Source of the DNA: Clostridia bacterium
GTDB lineage: Bacteria > Bacillota > Clostridia > Oscillospirales > CAG-272
Direction of reading: 5' to 3'
DNA: 5,558 nt
Assembly: GCA_900754175.1 (NCBI GenBank)
Contig: CAAEBS010000158.1
Coordinates: forward strand, 1 to 5,558
The notes under the pieces were generated by a model. That model was not told where the DNA came from. It saw only the letters and a program-made list of their open reading frames with translations, and did no database searches. This document shows, piece by piece, positions 1 through 5,497 of this stretch. A program made the position numbers and the translations under genes. Each line of letters starts with the position of its first letter. Within the stretch, counting starts at the first letter, position 1.

Positions 1-12
1 CAAACTTTTTGT

Positions 13-82
13 ACCCCTTTAGGGGTTGTGCCTGTAATTGCCCCTTATAAGGGCTGTGCAAGCCACCGGTTTACCGGTGGTT
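13..82. repeat. Cluster of three short palindromes, possible mobile-element end
   Basis: Three hairpins follow one another in about 70 bases. The first pairs ACCCC (13-17) with GGGGT (22-26) around a TTTA loop. The second pairs CCCTT (42-46) with AAGGG (49-53) almost without a loop, flanked by G40 and C54. The third is the strongest: CCACCGG (63-69) pairs perfectly with CCGGTGG (74-80) around another TTTA, extendable by a G-U and an A-U pair to 61-82. None is followed by a run of T on either strand, so they are poor intrinsic terminators, although they lie just past the stop of the tetR-type gene. Tandem palindromes with a shared loop recall the subterminal hairpins of IS200/IS605-type elements or small palindromic repeats, but no transposase gene is visible here. 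The structure is seen directly; its origin is a guess. Confidence 0.5.
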
Positions 83-95
83 ATGACATAAGTGA

Positions 96-650
96 TTATT
101 TTTTGTTTACTTTCAATATAATTTTATTCATCATTTCAGCAATACTGTCGCACGAAGGGTGAAAATCGTCAGCAATCCATTTTTCAAGAACGCCGATGAT
201 TCCCGATACAACGAAAATCGATTCCATCAAATCAAATTGTTTATCACCATGTGGATTGATAGCGGTATCTTCGTTAAAAACCATTGAATAAAACAGCTTT
301 TTCAGTTTGTACATTGTGTTGCCGTTATCGGTGTGTGTTAAAACTTTGAAAAGGTCTTTGTTTTCTTCAATATATAACGTCAGCTCTTTTGTAAGTTTAC
401 GACTGTTTTCAGCATTAGTTGTTGGAAATGCTTTTTCAAAAGTTTTGGTAAGGTTACCCATAAGGTCAGTTTCAATATTCTCATACAGATTGTAAACGTC
501 GGTGTAGTGCAAATAGAAAGTTCCTCTGCCGAGATTAGCTTGTCGTGAAAGCTCGGCAACCGTTATTTTATTCAAACTTTTCTTTTTTAGCAAAGAAAGA
601 AAAGTTTCTTTAATCAGTTTTTCGGTTTTTGCATTTCTTCTATCGTCCAT
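96..650 (-). CDS. TetR/AcrR family transcriptional regulator
   Basis: This encodes a cytoplasmic DNA-binding repressor of 184 residues, a normal length for the family. Residues 7-60 form the TetR_N domain: helix 1 around KTEKLIKETFLSLL, then the helix-turn-helix ITVAELSRQANLGRGTFYLHY (29-49) with the family hallmark GTFYLHY. The C-terminal half is ligand-binding and dimerising; the stretch SGIIGVLEKWIADDF (149-163) resembles the TetR_C_7 type common in Firmicutes. I chose the ATG at 650 because AGAGA lies about 9 bases upstream and the protein then begins MDDRRNAKTEK, as relatives do. The frame stays open to a GTG at 701, but that codon has no ribosome site and would add 17 unlikely residues. 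It is divergent from the membrane protein/GNAT operon, with overlapping promoters and a candidate operator between them, so self-regulation and control of that operon are likely. The ligand is unknown. Confidence 0.93.
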   Translation of the reverse strand: MDDRRNAKTEKLIKETFLSLLKKKSLNKITVAELSRQANLGRGTFYLHYTDVYNLYENIETDLMGNLTKTFEKAFPTTNAENSRKLTKELTLYIEENKDLFKVLTHTDNGNTMYKLKKLFYSMVFNEDTAINPHGDKQFDLMESIFVVSGIIGVLEKWIADDFHPSCDSIAEMMNKIILKVNKK

Positions 651-719
651 TTTTATCTCTATTTCCGAACAGATTGCATTGAAAATCACATTACTGAACA
701 CACGAGCGCAAAGCGTTCA

Positions 720-747
720 TTGAAAATCGTGGTATTTATATTATACT
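720..747 (+). promoter_or_regulatory. Promoter of the membrane protein/GNAT operon
   Basis: TTGAAA (720-725) and TATACT (742-747) are separated by 16 bases, giving a predicted start near 754 and a leader of about 54 bases before the ATG at 808. Its -10 box shares four bases with the -10 box of the opposing tetR-type promoter, so the two polymerases cannot both occupy the site. Each hexamer differs from consensus by one base, so this is slightly weaker than the opposing promoter. Confidence 0.6.
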
Positions 748-768
748 ATACACGTGTTCAGTTGTCAA
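740..768 (-). promoter_or_regulatory. Consensus sigma-A promoter of the TetR-type gene
   Basis: Read on the minus strand, TTGACA (plus 763-768) and TATAAT (plus 740-745) are separated by exactly 17 bases: both hexamers and the spacing match the housekeeping consensus. Transcription would start near 733, leaving a leader of about 80 bases before the ATG at 650. A promoter this strong makes sense if the gene is held down by its own product. The call rests on sequence match only. Confidence 0.8.
745..762. promoter_or_regulatory. Candidate TetR-type operator palindrome
   Basis: ACTATACACGTGTTCAGT is an imperfect palindrome centred between 753 and 754: the inner eight bases ACACGTGT (750-757) are perfectly symmetric and three more pairs match further out, giving 14 of 18 symmetric positions. 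It falls in the spacer of the minus-strand promoter and over the end of the -10 box and the start point of the plus-strand promoter, the usual place for a TetR-family operator. A second near-palindrome, AGTTGTCAACT (760-770), covers the tetR -35 box. Binding is inferred from position and symmetry. Confidence 0.5.
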
Positions 769-807
769 CTACTGTTCATCAACAAATTCAAAAGGACGGT
801 TGAAAAA

Positions 808-1383
808 ATGGAAAGATCGCAGAGAACAAAAACCATAGTCGCCTTTGTTGTAAACATCTCGGTTGCTATCATGGAAATCGTCGCATCAATCATTGGCGGT
901 ATATTGCACCTGAAAGATTACGGCTTGAAAATCTTTTTCTTCTACACGCAGGACAGCAATCTGTTTCTGTTTTTGGCTTGCGTGATTATGGCAGTAATAC
1001 AAACCGAAATGCTGTGGGGAAAATGGGAAAAGACCCCGTTGTGGGTGCAACGGGTTAAGTATATGGCGACCTGTACGGTTTCACTAACATTCATTGTCGT
1101 TATATTCGTACTGATACCGCTTGCGGGATTCGATTCGGCGGTAGATAAACTGTTTGCGGAGGCAAAGCTGTATCATCACTTTTTGTGTCCGCTCGTTGCT
1201 TGTCTGTCCTTCGTAACTTTAGAGAAGGAACCGGAATTGCAATTTAAAGATACGCTTTACGCACTGATTCCAACGGCAGTATACGCTGTCATTATGACGG
1301 TTCTCAATATTCTGCGCATTGTGGAAGGTCCGTATCCATGCTTTAAGGTTTACGAGCAAAGCGTTTTTATGTCGTGCGTGTAG
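808..1383 (+). CDS. Polytopic membrane protein, cut short by in-frame TAG
   Basis: As read, this makes a 191-residue integral membrane protein with about five hydrophobic segments (residues roughly 9-30, 43-65, 84-106, 122-138, 148-170). Conspicuous points are FYTQDSN at 45-51 at the start of the second helix, and YHHFLCP at 122-128. The layout, with a YTxxSN-like motif and a later His-containing helix, resembles the Pr6Pr-like six-helix membrane proteins of Gram-positive bacteria, but I am not certain of the family and no function should be assigned. I chose the ATG at 808 because AAGGA (792-796) precedes it by 11 bases; the frame is open back to 754, but that is where transcription should start. 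The reading frame stops at TAG 1381-1383 and then resumes in the same frame with a clear last helix, so this is probably a recently damaged gene. It lies in an operon with the downstream GNAT gene, opposite the TetR-type regulator. Confidence 0.75.
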   Translation: MERSQRTKTIVAFVVNISVAIMEIVASIIGGILHLKDYGLKIFFFYTQDSNLFLFLACVIMAVIQTEMLWGKWEKTPLWVQRVKYMATCTVSLTFIVVIFVLIPLAGFDSAVDKLFAEAKLYHHFLCPLVACLSFVTLEKEPELQFKDTLYALIPTAVYAVIMTVLNILRIVEGPYPCFKVYEQSVFMSCV

Positions 1384-1470
1384 TTTGTAGTAATTCTCGG
1401 CACGGCATACGGAATCGCCGTTGGAGTGTTTTATCTGAATAAAATCAAGAGAAAAGGAGCGAATAGATAA
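1384..1470 (+). pseudogene. Detached C-terminal helix of the membrane protein gene
   Basis: Directly after the TAG, the same frame codes for 28 residues: a hydrophobic, glycine-containing stretch beginning FVVILGTAYGIAVGVFYL, then a basic tail NKIKRKGANR and a TAA at 1468-1470. This is a typical final membrane helix with a positive cytoplasmic end. The TAA overlaps the next gene's ATG as TAATG, the usual sign of translational coupling. With the TAG read as an amino acid the whole protein would be 220 residues with six helices. There is no ribosome site or start codon that would let the fragment be made alone. Confidence 0.7.
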
Positions 1471-2108
1471 TGATTACATACCGTGAAGCGAAGAAAAGCG
1501 AAATCAGAGAAATTGCGGATTTGGTGGCAACATCGTTTGGCGAATACCCGATGTACACACTTGCTTTTCGGGATAAATTCAAAACCAAAGATGATTTTAT
1601 CCGCTATATGAAGAAGCTGAACCGGGTACATATCGGTGCGAACGCAAGAAAGCATAAGTGCTTTGTGGGTGAGCTTGACGGAAAAATCGTATCGGTTGCA
1701 TTATTGCAAGACCCAAATATTAAGAGAATCAGTCTTTTCGATTATATTCTTGCCGGCGGTGTCGGCTTGCTGTTTCCCATCGGATTCAAGCGTCTGATCG
1801 GGTTCTTTGATATTTCAAACGAAGCGCATAAAGACTGCGCCAAACGGTGCGGCGACGTTGGGTATGTTGAATTGCTTGCCGTATCTCCCGATTGCAAAGG
1901 ACAAGGACTCGGAAGCAAAATGCTGAATGACTGCCTGATTCCGTATGTGGAGAGTCAGAAAGGAACGGAGCCTGCTCTGATTACAAACACACCGTCAAAC
2001 TGCAAATTTTACGAAAAGAACGGCTTTGCGAATTTTGCGGTTTCGGAGTTGAAGTGGAAAAACAACGCCATTCAGAATTGGAGTTTCTTCAAATATATAA
2101 AAATGTGA
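1470..2108 (+). CDS. GNAT family N-acetyltransferase
   Basis: This is a 212-residue cytoplasmic enzyme predicted to move an acetyl group from acetyl-CoA to an amine, with unknown acceptor. Motif A is clear: strand YVELLAV (132-138), then SPDCKGQGLGSKML, with the acetyl-CoA pyrophosphate loop QGLG fitting the Q/RxxGxG/A pattern (143-148). Motif B follows at 172-186, TNTPSNCKFYEKNGF, where the NxxFYxKxGF pattern is the usual late GNAT signature. The N-terminus (ITYREAKKSEIREIADLVATSF) is the first strand and helix. A hydrophobic, glycine-rich stretch at 87-113 comes before motif A and is not part of the minimal fold. The start is supported by AAGGAG (1454-1459), 10 bases upstream, and by the TAATG overlap with the preceding frame. 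It is probably expressed with the membrane protein under the TetR-type regulator; the amber codon upstream may weaken its coupled translation. Confidence 0.92.
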   Translation: MITYREAKKSEIREIADLVATSFGEYPMYTLAFRDKFKTKDDFIRYMKKLNRVHIGANARKHKCFVGELDGKIVSVALLQDPNIKRISLFDYILAGGVGLLFPIGFKRLIGFFDISNEAHKDCAKRCGDVGYVELLAVSPDCKGQGLGSKMLNDCLIPYVESQKGTEPALITNTPSNCKFYEKNGFANFAVSELKWKNNAIQNWSFFKYIKM

Positions 2109-2172
2109 GATTTTCTTGAAAATTTATCACAGGAGATTCACTTTTGTTCACATATTTTTTTGCCAAATGATA

Positions 2173-2200
2173 TTGCAGGTTAAAAAAATCATGGTATAAT
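2173..2200 (+). promoter_or_regulatory. Extended -10 promoter of the ABC transporter gene
   Basis: A perfect TATAAT (2195-2200) is preceded by TGG (2192-2194), an exact TGn extended -10 motif, with a weak -35 TTGCAG (2173-2178) at 16 bases spacing. The predicted start is near 2207, about 28 bases before the ATG, leaving just room for the ribosome site. It gives the ABC gene transcription independent of the upstream GNAT gene; I see no terminator between them, so some read-through is possible. Confidence 0.7.
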
Positions 2201-2234
2201 AAAGCGTTAAAATCCGAAAAGAGGGTAAAACGGA

Positions 2235-4955
2235 ATGCTTGAACTCAGAAATATTGTCAAAAAATATGTGACCGGCGACACGACGGTTACCGCATTGAAC
2301 GGGGTCAGTCTGAAATTCCGGGAAAATGAATTCGTGTCGATTCTGGGAGCGTCCGGTTGCGGAAAAACAACGCTCCTGAATATCATCGGCGGTCTGGACC
2401 GCTATACCGACGGCGATCTGATTATCAACGGTGTTTCGACCAAGGAGTACAAGGCGAGCGACTGGGACACCTACCGAAACCATTCCATCGGCTTTGTTTT
2501 CCAGAGTTACAACCTGATTCCGCATCAGACGGTGCTTGCCAACGTGGAGCTTGCGCTGACGCTTTCCGGCGTCCCCCGGGCGGAGCGGCGCAGACGGGCG
2601 ATTGAAGCGCTGGAAAAGGTGGGGCTTGGCGATCAGCTCCGGAAAAAGCCCAATCAGATGTCCGGCGGACAGATGCAGAGGGTTGCCATTGCCCGTGCTT
2701 TGGTCAACAATCCGGATATTCTGCTGGCGGACGAACCGACGGGAGCCCTTGACACCCAGACCAGTATCCAGATCATGGACCTGATCCGTGAGGTCTCCCG
2801 TGACCGTCTGGTCATCATGGTGACGCACAACCCCGAGCTGGCGGAAAAATATTCGACCCGTATCGTGCGGTTGCAGGACGGAAATATTGTCAGCGATTCC
2901 GACCCCGTGGGGGAGGATGAGATTTTGCCCAAAACGCCGGCTGATACGGCGAAAAAAGCAAAGCAGAAAAAGAAAGACAAAACGTCCGGCAAAAAGGCAA
3001 AGACCTCCATGTCGTTCCTGACGGCGCTGTCGCTTTCCAAAAACAACCTGATGACCAAGAAGGGACGGACCATGCTCACCTCCTTTGCCGGGAGCATCGG
3101 TATTATCGGCATTGCGCTGATTCTTTCGCTCTCGCACGGAATTCAGGGGTACATCGACCAGGTGCAGGAGGACACGCTTTCCACCTACCCGCTGACCATT
3201 TCCCGTGAGACGCAGGACTATACCGCCATGATGACCGCCATGACGCAGGTGAAAAAGGCGGAGGATCACTCGGACTCCGGAAAGATTTTCGTGGACGATT
3301 CGATTGACACCATGATGACGGCGATGAATGCCCGCATTACGAACAATCTGGAAAAATTCAAGCAGTATCTGGACGAGCATGAGTCGGAGCTGGACGGATA
3401 CCTGACGGGGATTCAGTACACCTACGACATGGAGTTGCAGATCTATTCGCAGGACGGAAAAACGCAGGTGAATCCTACCACCGTCTTTGAGAACATGGGT
3501 GAGCGCTATTCGGCAATGGCGGAGCTGATGAAATCCTCCGGCATGAACAGCGGAATGAATATTTTCGACGAGATGATCGACAACCCGGCGCTTCTCGAAC
3601 AGCAGTACGACGTGATTGCCGGTCAGTGGCCGCAGGCAGCCGACGAGGTGGTGCTGGTGGTGGACCAGAACAATCAGATCAGCAAAATGGCGCTGTATAT
3701 GCTCGGTGTGCTGGACCAGAGTGAGCTTGCGGAAATGATGAAAGCTCTGGAAGAGGGCAGAGAATATGAGGCGACGGAGATCGCTCCCTATGACTTTGAC
3801 TATTTTCTGAACATGAAGTTCCGTCTGCTTTCGTCCGCCGAATATTACGCCAAGGCGGAGGGAAAGACCTACACGGCGGACGGCAAGGAATATCCGGTAT
3901 GGCAGGATCTCCGCAAACTGGCGGGCTATGACCAGGAAAGCTTTGTGTCGGAGCGTGGCACCGAGCTGAAGGTGGTCGGGATCATCCGCCCGGCAGAGGG
4001 CGTAGCGGCAACCTCGCTCAACGGTTCGGTCGGCTATACCAAGGCTCTGACCGACAAGCTTCTGGCGGAGAGCGGAGACTGGGAGATCATCCGTCAGCAA
4101 AAAGAAACGCCAAAATACGACGTGCTGACCGGCTCTACCTTTGAAAAGGTGGAGTGGACACGGGAACTGCTTGCTATGGCGCTGTCCGGAATTGACGAGC
4201 AGGAGCGCCCCATGTTGCTTGCTCTGCTCAATCAGGGGCTTTCCACGCCTGTTTCCGACGCAAACGACGTGATGAACATGAGCGATGCAGACTTCCGCCG
4301 TGCGATCAACAATCTTTCTTCGTTCATGCCGCAGTCGGAATCCTCCTATAAAAAGAATCTGACGCTGTTTGGCGACGCATCTGCCGCTTCACCCGATTCG
4401 ATCAACTTCTACGCCAAGGATTTTGCCGCCAAGGACAAGATTGAGGAGTTCATCAAAGCCTATAACGACGAGGTGTCGGAAGCCGATAAAATGCAGTACA
4501 CCGATCTTGTCGGCATCATGATGTCCTCGATCACGACCATTATCAACGTGATATCCTATGTGCTGATTGCCTTTGTTTCGATTTCGCTTGTCGTTTCTTC
4601 GATCATGATCGGAATCATTACCTATATTTCGGTGCTTGAGCGCACCAAGGAGATCGGAATTCTGCGTTCCATCGGCGCATCCAAGCGGGATATTTCCCGT
4701 GTGTTCAATGCGGAAACGCTGATTGTGGGGCTTGCGGCTGGTCTTATCGGTATTCTGGCGACCGTGCTGTTCTGCCTGCCGATCAATGCGCTGATCCGTG
4801 CGCTGTCCGGAATTTCCGGCGTGCGTGCTTCACTGCCGTGGGTGGCGGGGCTTGTGCTTGTGCTGATCAGTATGTTGTTGACGGTGGTTGCAGGTCTGAT
4901 TCCTGCAAAGCTTGCCTCCAAGAAAGACCCGGTGGAAGCGCTCCGGAGCGAATAA
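2235..4955 (+). CDS. MacB-like ABC transporter, fused ATPase and FtsX-type permease
   Basis: This 906-residue chain carries an ABC ATPase and a permease of the MacB/FtsX (type VII) class, expected to work as a homodimer in the cell membrane. The ATPase (1-225) has Walker A GASGCGKTT (38-46), Q-loop Q90, signature MSGGQ (142-146), Walker B ILLADE (162-167), ALD (171-173) and the switch histidine H198, all intact. A lysine-rich cytoplasmic linker (233-258) leads to the first helix (about 283-303). A very large extracellular domain follows (about 304-765) with MacB-type periplasmic-core features near IAGQWPQAADEVVLVVD (461-477). Three further helices lie at about 766-798, 826-850 and 867-889, with the FtsX loop ERTKEIGILRSIGASKRDI (802-820) and the closing PAKLASKKDPVEALR. 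MacB proteins are about 650 residues, so the ectodomain here is much enlarged. Such transporters use ATP to move the outer domain; substrates include peptides, lipoproteins and antibiotics, and the substrate here is unknown. The start has GAGGG (2221-2225) 9 bases upstream. Confidence 0.93.
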   Translation: MLELRNIVKKYVTGDTTVTALNGVSLKFRENEFVSILGASGCGKTTLLNIIGGLDRYTDGDLIINGVSTKEYKASDWDTYRNHSIGFVFQSYNLIPHQTVLANVELALTLSGVPRAERRRRAIEALEKVGLGDQLRKKPNQMSGGQMQRVAIARALVNNPDILLADEPTGALDTQTSIQIMDLIREVSRDRLVIMVTHNPELAEKYSTRIVRLQDGNIVSDSDPVGEDEILPKTPADTAKKAKQKKKDKTSGKKAKTSMSFLTALSLSKNNLMTKKGRTMLTSFAGSIGIIGIALILSLSHGIQGYIDQVQEDTLSTYPLTISRETQDYTAMMTAMTQVKKAEDHSDSGKIFVDDSIDTMMTAMNARITNNLEKFKQYLDEHESELDGYLTGIQYTYDMELQIYSQDGKTQVNPTTVFENMGERYSAMAELMKSSGMNSGMNIFDEMIDNPALLEQQYDVIAGQWPQAADEVVLVVDQNNQISKMALYMLGVLDQSELAEMMKALEEGREYEATEIAPYDFDYFLNMKFRLLSSAEYYAKAEGKTYTADGKEYPVWQDLRKLAGYDQESFVSERGTELKVVGIIRPAEGVAATSLNGSVGYTKALTDKLLAESGDWEIIRQQKETPKYDVLTGSTFEKVEWTRELLAMALSGIDEQERPMLLALLNQGLSTPVSDANDVMNMSDADFRRAINNLSSFMPQSESSYKKNLTLFGDASAASPDSINFYAKDFAAKDKIEEFIKAYNDEVSEADKMQYTDLVGIMMSSITTIINVISYVLIAFVSISLVVSSIMIGIITYISVLERTKEIGILRSIGASKRDISRVFNAETLIVGLAAGLIGILATVLFCLPINALIRALSGISGVRASLPWVAGLVLVLISMLLTVVAGLIPAKLASKKDPVEALRSE

Positions 4956-4962
4956 ACGAAAA

Positions 4963-4992
4963 TTTTCTCCGCCGGATTTCCGGCGGGGAAAA
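4963..4992. other. Intercistronic stem-loop between ABC and zinc-ribbon genes
   Basis: TTTTCTCCGCCGG (4963-4975) pairs with CCGGCGGGGAAAA (4980-4992), 13 pairs including one G-U, around the loop ATTT. The hairpin is strong but has its T run on the 5' side and is followed by purines, so it is not an ordinary intrinsic terminator for the plus strand. It lies just after the ABC stop and ends 4 bases before the next gene's ribosome site AGAGGA (4997-5002). It could protect or separate the two parts of a shared transcript, or damp translation of the second gene. The structure is seen; the role is inferred. Confidence 0.6.
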
Positions 4993-5007
4993 GAAAAGAG
5001 GAACCGA

Positions 5008-5421
5008 ATGGGAAAATTCAAGAATGGAATGTATCGCTTTTTTTCGGGCAGATACGGCAGTGATACGCTGAACAAGACCCTGCTGTGGGTCTACGTCGTC
5101 GTGGTGCTTCTTTACAGCATCCTGTCGATTTTCTGGCGCACGATGCCGGGAGCTTTTTCGGCGGTTTATCTGGTGCTGACCTTTGCGCTGATCGTAGTAA
5201 TCATATGGCGGATGTTTTCCCGGAAGATCGACAAGCGCAGACGTGCCAACGAAGCTTTTTGCGGCTTTTTCCGTCTGCGCAGAAACAAGTTCCGGGATCG
5301 CAAGACCCATGTGTACCGGAAATGCCCGAAGTGCCGTGCCGTGCTCCGGCTTCCGAAAGCCAAGGGAAAGCATACGGTCGTTTGCCCCCGTTGCAAGAAC
5401 CGCTTTGAGGTTCGGGGGTAA
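5008..5421 (+). CDS. Small membrane protein with C-terminal zinc ribbon
   Basis: This encodes 137 residues. A short basic N-terminus is followed by two hydrophobic helices (about 24-43 and 49-69), a strongly basic cytoplasmic stretch (70-105, with RKIDKRRR and RLRRNKFRDRK), and a zinc ribbon with CPKC at 106-109 and CPRC at 126-129, ending NRFEVRG. The paired CPxC knuckles 16 residues apart should bind one zinc ion; the spacing and the closing FEV strand resemble the MJ0042/zinc-ribbon type. With few residues between helices, both ends should be cytoplasmic. I chose the ATG at 5008, with AGAGGA at 4997-5002; the frame is open back to 4912, but that would overlap the ABC gene and add a charged tail without a ribosome site. 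It lies 52 bases after the ABC transporter with no promoter seen between, so the two are probably co-transcribed. I do not recognise a named family or function; basic residues plus a zinc ribbon suggest binding to nucleic acid or a protein partner. Confidence 0.85.
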   Translation: MGKFKNGMYRFFSGRYGSDTLNKTLLWVYVVVVLLYSILSIFWRTMPGAFSAVYLVLTFALIVVIIWRMFSRKIDKRRRANEAFCGFFRLRRNKFRDRKTHVYRKCPKCRAVLRLPKAKGKHTVVCPRCKNRFEVRG

Positions 5422-5433
5422 GTGGCGGGGGAG

Positions 5434-5467
5434 CGGGGGAAACTTTTCTGGAGAAAAGTTTCCCCCG
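5434..5467. repeat. Perfect 15-bp inverted repeat, possible terminator
   Basis: CGGGGGAAACTTTTC (5434-5448) pairs perfectly with GAAAAGTTTCCCCCG (5453-5467) around the loop TGGA. It starts 13 bases after the stop of the zinc-ribbon gene, where a terminator would be expected, and the stem is very stable, but no T run follows it on either strand. From memory, closely similar GGGGAAAC/GTTTCCCC hairpins followed by a CCCCTTTCAAA-like stretch recur between genes in Oscillospiraceae-type genomes, so it may be a copy of a dispersed repeat. That recollection has not been checked against any database. Confidence 0.7.
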
Positions 5468-5470
5468 TGC

Positions 5471-5497
5471 CCCTTTCAAAAGACTTTTGAACAAGGG
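5471..5497. repeat. Second hairpin beside the inverted repeat
   Basis: TCAAAAG (5476-5482) and CTTTTGA (5484-5490) are perfect inverted copies around a single A; outside them CCCTT (5471-5475) matches AAGGG (5493-5497) if two bases (AC, 5491-5492) bulge out. It lies 3 bases from the preceding perfect inverted repeat and is probably part of the same composite element. A one-base centre means the innermost pairs cannot form in RNA. Confidence 0.45.

Noticed and set aside
13..82. The left palindrome cluster as a CRISPR array
   Set aside because: The three palindromes differ in sequence and spacing; there is no repeated unit with spacers.
651..701. Longer version of the TetR-type protein starting at GTG 701
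   Set aside because: No ribosome site precedes it, the extra 17 residues do not look like a TetR N-terminus, and the ATG at 650 has a plausible site and the usual start of the DNA-binding domain.
2110..2123. ATTTTC/GAAAAT inverted repeat just after the GNAT gene as a terminator
   Set aside because: The arms are short and AT-only, the loop would be two bases, and no T run follows directly, so it would not form a stable terminator.
2148..4100. 650-codon open frame on the minus strand opposite the ABC transporter gene
   Set aside because: The plus-strand protein has every ABC and FtsX motif intact; the antisense product is histidine- and arginine-rich without domains and has no ribosome site. 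It is a by-product of the codon bias of the real gene.
4939..4950. Perfect 12-bp palindrome CGCTCCGGAGCG at the end of the ABC gene
   Set aside because: It lies wholly inside codons for the conserved EALRSE ending, which explains the bases; no sign of a separate function.
4830..5494. Several overlapping minus-strand and alternative-frame open frames at the right end
   Set aside because: They overlap the transporter and zinc-ribbon genes in other frames, lack ribosome sites and have arginine/serine/proline-rich sequence typical of shadow frames.
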